NCBI GenBank assembly: GCA_963660385.1
Contig: CAVKWQ010000001.1
Location: 1-64,000, forward strand
Source: Avelusimicrobium sp963660385
GTDB taxonomy: Bacteria > Elusimicrobiota > Elusimicrobia > Elusimicrobiales > Elusimicrobiaceae
DNA length: 64,000 nt
Reading direction: 5' to 3'
The translations under genes and the position numbers were made by a program. A model generated the notes under the pieces. That model saw nothing but the letters and a program-made list of their open reading frames with translations. It was not told the origin of the DNA and ran no database searches. Shown in pieces: positions 41,120 through 48,116 of the stretch (position 1 is the first letter of the stretch; each line of letters opens with the position of its first letter).

Positions 41120-42539
41120 AGAACCCCCGCGGCTGCGCCTTGCGTTTCTTGCGTTTGTCGCGCGCGGCCGAGAAGTACGCCGCCGCCAGCGAAACCAAGA
41201 TGCAGAAAATCATTGAATATTGGTAAGCGTTCATAAAAGAGGTTTCATAGTCCGCCCCGATATTTACATAATGGCGGCGTATGGTGGAAAAGATAAGCAC
41301 CGATAGCGCAATCCCCATTACCGCCCCCATATTACGAGCCAAGGCGCTTAAACTGACCACCATACCCAAGCGGTCGGCGGGTGCGGCGCTGACAATGGTG
41401 TTATTGTTGGGGGCCTGAAACGTGCCCGACCCACAGCCCATAATCATTTGCGCAATTACAATATAGGTATAAGAGGGATTTTTGCCAATGCCCACAAACA
41501 TAGCGGTCCCGATGATAATAAACCCAAAGCCTACGGTGGTAATCAGGCGCGCCGAGTACCGCTCGGAAAGCCAGCCCGAAAACGGCGACGAAATAGCAAG
41601 GGCCACCGGGAACGGCATTAACAGCAAACTCATATGCACCGGGTTTAAGTGCATAACATTAGCCATATAAAACGGGAACAAAATACCGTTGCAGTTTAGC
41701 GCAATAAACCCCAGCAAAGAGACGATACAGCCGTACGAAATCGCCTGTATTTTAAAGAGAGACAGGCCGATAAAGGGCGTTTGGCTGGTTCTTTCGCGCC
41801 AATAAAATCCCGCAAAAAAGATAAGCGCCGCCGCAAACGAGCCGATAATAAGGAAAGAGGTCCACTTTTGGTTTTCCCCTTCGTCTAACGCATAGAGGAA
41901 GCAAAAACAGAATAAAATAAAGCAAACCGCGCCCTTCCAGTCCAGTTTCACTTGTTCTACGGGCTTAAAGTGCGGAATAATTTGTATTCCGCGCCAAATG
42001 CCCAGCATACTGATAGGCACATTTATCCAAAATACCGATTGCCAACCCCAATGCTGAATTAAAAAGCCGCCCACCGCAGGGCCTGCCAAAAAGCCCGCCG
42101 CCACCATTGCCCCAATGCCGCCCAAGGCGCGACCGCGGTCCTTGCCTTTAAAAGCCTTGGCAATAATGGCCTGGCAGTTGGAAATCATCGCGCTTGCTCC
42201 CAACCCTTGCAGGGCGCGCGAGAAAATCATCCAACTTAAACTTTGCGCAAACGTCGCCGAAAAAGAGCCGATACCAAAGAGCAAAAAGCCCGCCAAATAC
42301 AGGTATTTGCGGCTGTACATATCGGAAAGTTTGCCAAATACGGGCAAAAAACAGGTGGTGGTAAGCAGGTAAATGCTTACTACCCATTGGATTCGCTCCA
42401 AATTGGCGTTTAAATCCTTTGCCATTACAGGCAGGGCCACGTTGATGATACCCCCGTCCAGCGTGGACATAAAAACCCCAATGGCCGTTACGGAAAAAAT
42501 CAGCCATTTATAGGCAATGTGCGGCGTTTTCAGTTTCAT
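41100..42539 (-). CDS. MFS exporter, DHA2 (EmrB/QacA) type, first copy
   Basis: A 479-residue inner-membrane exporter of the same subfamily as its neighbour: STLDGGIINVALPVMAKDL, LSDMYSRKYLYLAGF, SRALQGLGASAMISNCQAII and GFLIQHWGWQSVFWINVP. About 14 membrane helices. A basic tail (DKRKKRKAQPRG) overlaps the next gene. It starts 5 bp after the O-methyltransferase stop. Because this operon diverges from the polyene cluster, the pair may export a cluster product or intermediate, but ordinary drug efflux is equally possible. Confidence 0.88.
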   Translation of the reverse strand: MKLKTPHIAYKWLIFSVTAIGVFMSTLDGGIINVALPVMAKDLNANLERIQWVVSIYLLTTTCFLPVFGKLSDMYSRKYLYLAGFLLFGIGSFSATFAQSLSWMIFSRALQGLGASAMISNCQAIIAKAFKGKDRGRALGGIGAMVAAGFLAGPAVGGFLIQHWGWQSVFWINVPISMLGIWRGIQIIPHFKPVEQVKLDWKGAVCFILFCFCFLYALDEGENQKWTSFLIIGSFAAALIFFAGFYWRERTSQTPFIGLSLFKIQAISYGCIVSLLGFIALNCNGILFPFYMANVMHLNPVHMSLLLMPFPVALAISSPFSGWLSERYSARLITTVGFGFIIIGTAMFVGIGKNPSYTYIVIAQMIMGCGSGTFQAPNNNTIVSAAPADRLGMVVSLSALARNMGAVMGIALSVLIFSTIRRHYVNIGADYETSFMNAYQYSMIFCILVSLAAAYFSAARDKRKKRKAQPRGFYETTTA

Positions 42540-42544
42540 AAGCG

Positions 42545-43633
42545 TTATTTCGTGCAGCGGATTAACGTATAGGCAAAGCGGCCCACCCCGTCAAATACTT
42601 TTTCGGTTTTCAGCCCTGCCTTTTTGATGCACTCCTCCATTTCCCCCAGCGAATACATTTTGCTGTTGCCGTTGGCAATGTTCGTAAAATAAAGCGAGGT
42701 GTGGTTTAAACAAAATGTACTGGCGGCGTATTCTTGGCGGTCCCATAAGGGTTCCAAAATGTAGATGCGGGCGTTCTTATCAGCCGCTTTTTTTACTTTT
42801 TTAAGGATAGAGACAATCTCGTCCTTAGAAAAGCAATCCAAAAATTGGCTCATCAGATAAGCATCCGCTCCGCCGGGGATAACCGATTTGCCGTCCAAGA
42901 GGTTGACGGCGTGGAAGGAAACGCGGTTCTTGTATTTCTTTAAATTCTTTTTGGCTACGGCCAATTGTCCGGGTAGGTCCACAATGCCCACTTTTACCTG
43001 CGGGTCGTGGTCCAGGCACTTTTTGGCCCATTTGCCGGTGTTGCCGCCGATATCAAAAATAGTGTGCGGTTTGAGTTCAAACACCAAGGGCAAAATAGCC
43101 GGGAAGGCAATGTCGGAATAAAAATGGTCAAACGCAAACCAACTGGTGCGGTTCTTTTTGGGCAGTTTGGAAAGCCCCTCATAAACCGTCTTCCACTTGC
43201 CGAAGACCTTTAACCCCGTGGGTTTGCCCTTTACCAAAGAGTCCTTTAAGGTGTACATCCCTTGGTAGCAAACATCGTTTACAAAGTCCATATTCACGCG
43301 GGTCATCGGGTCGCACAAAATAAACCAGCCCGTTTTGCTGATGCTGTACACGCCGTCTTGCAAGGTTACTAAATCCAACCCAAGTCCCACTTCCAGCAGG
43401 GTTTGCACGGTATAAAGGGATAATTTTAATTTTTTGGCGATGGTTTTATCGTCCGCGGGCGTATTATTTAAAAATTCCAAAATACCCAAATCACGCAGGG
43501 CGAGCGCGGCCTGAAAACTGATAGGCGCAAAAGCGATTTTCTGCGCGTCAAACGCAATATCCGCCATTGTGCGGGTGTTTTTGCGGGCCCGGCGGTAGGG
43601 CTGATTGTTTTTTGTGTTATTATTAGTTATCAT
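42545..43633 (-). CDS. SAM-dependent O-methyltransferase (dimerisation-wHTH type)
   Basis: A 362-residue cytosolic methyltransferase of the acetylserotonin O-methyltransferase-like class (PF00891 type, by pattern). The N-terminal winged-helix dimerisation domain (about 30-110; AALALRDLGILEFLNN) is followed by the SAM site TIFDIGGNTGKWAKKCL (near residues 190-205), an acidic strand end GIVDLPGQL, and the catalytic region AYLMSQFLDCFSKDE. The first 22 residues are basic and Asn-rich; Met23 is an alternative start, and neither has a clear ribosome site. It diverges from the ketoreductase gene across 40 bp. In aryl polyene clusters a methyltransferase often methylates the head-group hydroxyl; that role is inferred from context. 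Confidence 0.82.
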   Translation of the reverse strand: MITNNNTKNNQPYRRARKNTRTMADIAFDAQKIAFAPISFQAALALRDLGILEFLNNTPADDKTIAKKLKLSLYTVQTLLEVGLGLDLVTLQDGVYSISKTGWFILCDPMTRVNMDFVNDVCYQGMYTLKDSLVKGKPTGLKVFGKWKTVYEGLSKLPKKNRTSWFAFDHFYSDIAFPAILPLVFELKPHTIFDIGGNTGKWAKKCLDHDPQVKVGIVDLPGQLAVAKKNLKKYKNRVSFHAVNLLDGKSVIPGGADAYLMSQFLDCFSKDEIVSILKKVKKAADKNARIYILEPLWDRQEYAASTFCLNHTSLYFTNIANGNSKMYSLGEMEECIKKAGLKTEKVFDGVGRFAYTLIRCTK

Positions 43634-43673
43634 ATCTATATTTCTATTTTAATTAATTTGGAACGAGTTTACA

Positions 43674-44408
43674 ATGAACCACACCCCCCGCAAAATTGCA
43701 TTAGTTACAGGCGCCAGCCGCGGTATCGGCCTGGCCATAGCCGTACAATTAGCCAAGGACGGCTTTGATATTTGGCTGAATTACCACTCCAACCACGCAG
43801 CCGCCCAAAAGGCCAAGGAACAAGTGGAAGCGCAGGGAGCCGCCTGCATCTTACTGCCCTTTGACGTAGCCGACGCTACCGCCGTGCGCGCCGCCTTAAA
43901 CCCGCTTTTAGAAAAGCAAGCGCCTTACGCGCTTGTAAACAACGCGGGTATCCGCAAGGATAATTTGCTTATTTGGATGCAGGATGACGAGTGGAGCCAA
44001 GTAATTAACACCGTTTTGGGCGGGTTCCACAATGTAACCAAAACCGTGCTGGCCGCGATGATTCACGCCAAGCAGGGGCGCATTGTCAATATTGCTTCCG
44101 CCGCCGCGCACGCCCCCGTCCCCGGCCAAACCAACTATTCCGCCGCCAAGGCGGGCATTGTAGGCGCTACGCGCAGTTTAGCGTTAGAGGTGGCCAAGCG
44201 CAATATTTTGGTAAACGCGGTTTCCCCGGGCTTTATTGAAACGGAAATGCTCACGGGCCTGCCTATGGATAAGATTTTGCCCTTAATCCCCCTGCGCCGC
44301 TTGGGCCGCCCGCAGGAAGTGGCCGATATGGTTTCCTTCTTGTGTTCGGACAAAGCCTCCTACATTACGGGGCAGGCTTTCCAGGTAAACGGTGGCGTGT
44401 GTATGTAA
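43674..44408 (+). CDS. 3-oxoacyl-ACP reductase (FabG-type, ApeQ-like role)
   Basis: A 244-residue SDR enzyme that reduces 3-ketoacyl-ACP with NADPH after each elongation. Cofactor motif TGASRGIGLAIA (residues 13-24), NNAGIRKD, catalytic Ser in IVNIASAAAHAP and Tyr/Lys in QTNYSAAKAGI, and end motif GQAFQVNGGVCM. Length is typical. It is the first gene of the rightward cluster. In APE systems the matching reductase is ApeQ (from memory of the E. coli pathway). Being next to two ketosynthases and ACPs, it probably serves the polyene rather than general fatty-acid synthesis. Confidence 0.92.
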   Translation: MNHTPRKIALVTGASRGIGLAIAVQLAKDGFDIWLNYHSNHAAAQKAKEQVEAQGAACILLPFDVADATAVRAALNPLLEKQAPYALVNNAGIRKDNLLIWMQDDEWSQVINTVLGGFHNVTKTVLAAMIHAKQGRIVNIASAAAHAPVPGQTNYSAAKAGIVGATRSLALEVAKRNILVNAVSPGFIETEMLTGLPMDKILPLIPLRRLGRPQEVADMVSFLCSDKASYITGQAFQVNGGVCM

Positions 44409-44444
44409 GCCTAACCGCACGCGGATAAATAGTATAATATCCTT

Positions 44445-45665
44445 ATGAATATTCCTACCAAAGTTGTCATTACCGGCGCAGGAGCCACGTCCCCCTATGG
44501 GGCGGGCGTAAAGGCGCTATGGGAAGGGCTTAAAGCGGGCCGTGGCTGTATGCACCCGGTAGAGGCCTTGCAATCTTTGCCAATGGTTAAAACCAAGGTT
44601 GCCGCCACCGTGCCGGAAATGGATTATTCCTATATTCCCCGCCGGGACCGCCGTTCTATGAGCCGTATGGCCTTGTACGCCTATGCGGCGGCCAAGGAAG
44701 CCCTTTTGCAGGCCGGCTATGAAAAAGCCCCGCAAGGCTTGGGCTTTTTTATGGGCTCCACACTTAACAGCATTTCCAAATGGATGGAAATTACGGGCTA
44801 CTGCCACGGGAACCATTTGGAACTGGTTAAAACTTCCGATTTTTTGCAAATTATGAATCACTCGCCGCTGGCTACGGTTTCGCAGGCGTTAAAAATAAAC
44901 GGTCCGTGCGTGGGGGCAAGCGATGCTTGCGCTACGGGGCTAATGAATATTGGCCTTGCGTATTTAGCGGTAAAGGCGGGCTTTGTAAAACAAGCCCTTT
45001 GTGGCGGGACCGAGGAATATCACCCGATGTTTAGCGCCTGTTTTGATATTATGCAGGCCACCAGTTACAATTTTAACGATACACCCAACGAGGCCTGCCG
45101 CCCGTTTGACGCAAACCGCACGGGGCTAGTGGCCTCGGAAGGGTGCGGGCTTTTATTTGTGGAAAGTGAGGAAAGCGCCAAGGCGCGCGGAGCCAAAATT
45201 TTGGCTGAAATTATCGGCTTTTCCTCCAATACGGAAACGGAAAATATGGCCTATCCGTCCGCCCAAACCTTGCGCGAGTGTATGCAAAACGCGCTGGCGG
45301 ATGCACACATAGAGCCGCAAGCCGTGGACTTATTAAACGCGCACGCCACGGGCACCATTATCGGCGACATTGCCGAAAGCCAAGCCGCGCAAACGGTGTT
45401 CGGCTCCGGCGTAAAAATAAACAGTTTAAAGGGCCACTTGGGGCACAGTATGGGTGCCAGCGGCGGGCTGGAAACGATAGCCTGCCTGAAAATGCTGGAA
45501 GAAGGCGTTTTGCTCCCCACCCAAAATTTGGAAAAATTGGACGGGCGTTGCGCGCCCCTTTCCTATGTGCGCACCCAAGAACAACGCCCGGTAAATATTA
45601 TTGTTAAAAACAGTTTTGCTATCGGCGGGAACAACTGCACCGCCGTATTAAGGAGACCCCTGTGA
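44445..45665 (+). CDS. Beta-ketoacyl-ACP synthase 1 of the polyene cluster
   Basis: A 406-residue KAS I/II-type condensing enzyme. Catalytic residues are present: Cys162 (SDACATG), His300 (NAHATGT), Lys329 and His334 (LKGHLGHSMGASG). So it is an active ketosynthase, unlike the chain-length-factor-like protein at 55050. It starts 36 bp after fabG. A TATAAT (44433-44438) ends 6 nt before the ATG and there is no ribosome site, so a second, leaderless transcript may begin here. The stop overlaps the ACP GTG start (GTGA), so the two are translationally coupled. It corresponds to ApeR or ApeO; which one cannot be told by eye. Confidence 0.92.
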   Translation: MNIPTKVVITGAGATSPYGAGVKALWEGLKAGRGCMHPVEALQSLPMVKTKVAATVPEMDYSYIPRRDRRSMSRMALYAYAAAKEALLQAGYEKAPQGLGFFMGSTLNSISKWMEITGYCHGNHLELVKTSDFLQIMNHSPLATVSQALKINGPCVGASDACATGLMNIGLAYLAVKAGFVKQALCGGTEEYHPMFSACFDIMQATSYNFNDTPNEACRPFDANRTGLVASEGCGLLFVESEESAKARGAKILAEIIGFSSNTETENMAYPSAQTLRECMQNALADAHIEPQAVDLLNAHATGTIIGDIAESQAAQTVFGSGVKINSLKGHLGHSMGASGGLETIACLKMLEEGVLLPTQNLEKLDGRCAPLSYVRTQEQRPVNIIVKNSFAIGGNNCTAVLRRPL

Positions 45666-45925
45666 TTACGAGAGAAGAAATTATCAACAAAACCAACGAA
45701 GCGCTTAAAAAAGAATTTGAACTGACCGACGAACAGTTAAAGCCTGCCTCCCATATGCAGACCGATTTGGGCCTGGACAGTTTGGATGCGGTGGATATGG
45801 TGGTAGTATTGGAGCAAAAGTTCGGTATGACCTTGCGCCAAGGCTACGATATCCGCTCTATCGTTACGTTGGGCGATTTGTATGATTTTATTGAAAAATT
45901 GGCCCGCGAACACGAAGCCAAATAA
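45662..45925 (+). CDS. Acyl carrier protein 1 of the polyene cluster
   Basis: An 87-residue ACP with the phosphopantetheine site in DLGLDSLDAVDMV (Ser40). It uses a GTG start that overlaps the KS stop by 4 nt. Four-helix ACP layout, acidic helix II (AVDMVVVLEQKFGM). It carries growing polyene or starter on a prosthetic arm in the cytosol. One of two ACPs in the cluster, as in APE systems (ApeE and ApeF). Confidence 0.95.
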   Translation: MITREEIINKTNEALKKEFELTDEQLKPASHMQTDLGLDSLDAVDMVVVLEQKFGMTLRQGYDIRSIVTLGDLYDFIEKLAREHEAK

Positions 45926-45926
45926 T

Positions 45927-46652
45927 ATGTACGCCCTGCGCACCCTTTTTAACACAGCCATAATAGGCACTTCGGCTATATTATGGCTTTTTCTTTCCGG
46001 CTTAGTGGCCGGGCCGTTTTTGTGGTTATTTCCGGGTAAATCGGGCAAAAATGTGCGGAAATTTGTGTTTATCCAGTCCAAAGGTATTTTGTTTTGTATG
46101 CGCCTTTGTTCCAGCGGCTGGAAAGAGGAGCGCGCCCCGCGCCCGCAAGGGCCGTGCATTGTGGCGGCCAACCACGCTTCGGCCTTGGACTTATACACGG
46201 TGGCCGCGCTGGGATTTACTAATGTAGTGTATATTACCAAGGGGTGGGTGTTTAAACTGCCGTTCTTCCGCCCGGTAATGCAGGCCGCCGGCTATATGGA
46301 CGCGGAAAAGACCTCGCCCGAGGAAATGCTCGCGCGTTGTAAAATTGCGGTGGAAAACGGGTGCGATATTGTGCTGTTTCCGCAGGGGTCGCGCAAAAAT
46401 CCGCAGGCGCGTTTTAAAAGCGGAGCCTTTTATTTGGCGGAACTTTTAAAATTGCCCGTGGTTCCGGTGGCGATTGGCGGCACAGGTAAAATGTTACCAG
46501 CAGGTACAATCAAATTGCACCCCGCCAAAATCGTTTTGAAATCCCTTCCGGCGTTAATGCCGGGGGCGTTTACGGGGCCGCTTGCGCATTTGGAAATGGC
46601 ACAAACGGTCAAAAAGCAAATTATGCAGGAACTTGAAAAGGAGACCCTATGA
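45927..46652 (+). CDS. PlsC-type lysophospholipid acyltransferase
   Basis: A 241-residue membrane-associated 1-acylglycerol-3-phosphate acyltransferase-like enzyme. The N-terminal hydrophobic helix (FNTAIIGTSAILWLFLSGLV) is followed by the catalytic motif NHASALD (His83, Asp88), the substrate motif FPQGSR and a PVVPVAIGGTGKM block. The start at 45927 lies 1 nt after the ACP stop; an earlier in-frame ATG at 45882 is inside the ACP gene. It overlaps the lipoprotein gene by 4 nt. It probably attaches an acyl or polyenoyl group to a glycerolipid, making the membrane-anchored form. Confidence 0.87.
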   Translation: MYALRTLFNTAIIGTSAILWLFLSGLVAGPFLWLFPGKSGKNVRKFVFIQSKGILFCMRLCSSGWKEERAPRPQGPCIVAANHASALDLYTVAALGFTNVVYITKGWVFKLPFFRPVMQAAGYMDAEKTSPEEMLARCKIAVENGCDIVLFPQGSRKNPQARFKSGAFYLAELLKLPVVPVAIGGTGKMLPAGTIKLHPAKIVLKSLPALMPGAFTGPLAHLEMAQTVKKQIMQELEKETL

Positions 46653-47032
46653 AGAAAACTTTACTACTGGTTTTAATGGCCGGGCTTATGGCGGCGGGTT
46701 GCCGTTCGTTGGCCCCGGTGTATAAGGTGGAGAACAAAACCGTTATTTTGGCCGAAAATACCACGATGCAGCAGGCTATTTTGAAGGGTGGTTCTGCTAA
46801 ACGCTGGACGATGAGTGTTGTCCACCCGGACCTGATGAAGGGCGTTTTGGTGGCGCGCGGGCATACGGTGGAGGTGTATATCCCCTATACGCAAAACACC
46901 TATTCTATTGAGTACGCCGGAAGCGACAATATGCGCTACAATGCTAAAAAGAATAAAATCCACCCTCAATACAACAAGTGGGTGCGCAACTTGGATTTGG
47001 CCATTTACCGCGCGGCCATAACGGGTAAATAA
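46649..47032 (+). CDS. Small lipoprotein of the polyene cluster, unknown
   Basis: A 127-residue lipoprotein: MKKTLLLVLMAGLMAAGC has the lipobox MAAGC (Cys18). The rest is a small basic domain with alternating hydrophobic residues (VLVARGHTVEVYIPYTQNTYSIEYAG), probably beta-rich. I do not recognise the family. ATGA overlap with the acyltransferase gene before it and a 1-nt overlap with the dehydratase after it place it within the operon. A role in trafficking or anchoring the product at the envelope is plausible but only inferred. Confidence 0.75.
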   Translation: MKKTLLLVLMAGLMAAGCRSLAPVYKVENKTVILAENTTMQQAILKGGSAKRWTMSVVHPDLMKGVLVARGHTVEVYIPYTQNTYSIEYAGSDNMRYNAKKNKIHPQYNKWVRNLDLAIYRAAITGK

Positions 47033-47478
47033 TGACTACCTTTTCCCCTGTTGAAACCTTGGTTCCCCATAAGCCGCCGATGCGGCTGGTGGACGAAATT
47101 TTAAGTGTAGATAACGCCGTCTGCCGCGTGAAGAGCGTGATTCATAAAAATCATCTTTTCCTGCGTGCGGACGGTACGCTTGCGCCCGAAGCGTTCTGCG
47201 AAATTATGGCGCAGAGTTTCGCCGCCTGCGAGGCACAGCGCCGCAAATTTGTCGGGCTGTCCACCGAGGGTGGCGGGTATTTGGTCAGCGTGCGCAATTT
47301 CCGTGTTTTTTCTTACGCGCGCGCGGGCGAAGAATTAACCACCGAAGTAACCCAACAGGACGACTTTATGGGTACGCGCATCGTATCGGGGACGGTGTTT
47401 CGCGGAAATGACAAACTGGCCGAAGGAACTGTGTATATTTTTATGTGGGAAGGCAATATCCCGCCGGAGATGAAATGA
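47032..47478 (+). CDS. Hotdog dehydratase subunit (ApeP-like)
   Basis: A 148-residue hotdog-fold protein related to 3-hydroxyacyl-ACP dehydratases. Seen: LVPHKPPMRLVDEI (the FabZ-like opening) and APEAFCEIMAQSFAAC, where Glu57 matches the catalytic acid of FabZ (VEAMAQ). The GHFPGNP loop with the catalytic histidine is missing; its place is NHLFLRADGTLAPEA. The second hotdog of the cluster (50775-51125) has the histidine and lacks the Glu, so the two should form one active heteromer. It overlaps its neighbours by 1 and 4 nt. Confidence 0.85.
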   Translation: MTTFSPVETLVPHKPPMRLVDEILSVDNAVCRVKSVIHKNHLFLRADGTLAPEAFCEIMAQSFAACEAQRRKFVGLSTEGGGYLVSVRNFRVFSYARAGEELTTEVTQQDDFMGTRIVSGTVFRGNDKLAEGTVYIFMWEGNIPPEMK

Positions 47479-48116
47479 AAATTTTATTGCTTGTTTTATC
47501 GTTGTTTTTAACCCCGCTTGCGTGGGCGGAGCCTGCCCAAAAGGCCGAGTGTGCAGGCGAAGTTCCCCCCGTGCAAAACATCGCGCAAAAGACGGATGAC
47601 CTAGCGCAAATTGCCGCGCGCTTTTCAGCCGTCCAAACAATTCACAGCCGCTTTACGCAGGAAAAGCATATGGCCCTTTTAACCGAGCCCGTCGTCAGCG
47701 AGGGCGTTTTCTCGTTTGAAAAATCCCCGGCGCGTATCCGCTGGGAATATCAAAAGCCGTTTAAAAACGGGTTTATCTTGGACGGCTCTTCCGCCTACCG
47801 CCTGGAAGAGGGCAAAAAAACACCCGTAAAGGGCGTTATGGCGCGCAATATTGCCGCGCAAATGCTGGTGTGGCTGTCGTTTGATTTGCAAACGCTTTCC
47901 AAGACATATGCAATTACAGTATTTGAGGGCGGCGTGCGCTTAAAGCCGCTTTCGGACAAAAACAAAATGCTGGAAGAAATTTCCGTTTGGTTCGCCGCGG
48001 ATAATCCGCAGGCCTTATCTAAAATCCAAATGACGGAGCCCGGCGGCGATTATACCGTTTTGTCCTTTACGGAAACCCAGATTAATAAGCCGCTGGCGGA
48101 GGGCACGTTTAAATGA
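47475..48116 (+). CDS. LolA-like outer-membrane carrier protein
   Basis: A 213-residue exported protein. The start at 47475 overlaps the upstream stop (ATGA); a start at 47445 would sit inside the dehydratase gene. The signal peptide MKILLLVLSLFLTPLAWA ends near AEP. The body fits the LolA/LolB half-barrel: FSAVQTIHSRFTQEKHMALLTEPVVSEGVFSFEKSPARIRWEYQKPFKNGFILDG is the LolA opening with its RW and tyrosine-proline marks. In APE clusters a LolA-like carrier moves the product across the periplasm. It precedes the MMPL exporter by an ATGA overlap. Confidence 0.88.
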   Translation: MKILLLVLSLFLTPLAWAEPAQKAECAGEVPPVQNIAQKTDDLAQIAARFSAVQTIHSRFTQEKHMALLTEPVVSEGVFSFEKSPARIRWEYQKPFKNGFILDGSSAYRLEEGKKTPVKGVMARNIAAQMLVWLSFDLQTLSKTYAITVFEGGVRLKPLSDKNKMLEEISVWFAADNPQALSKIQMTEPGGDYTVLSFTETQINKPLAEGTFK

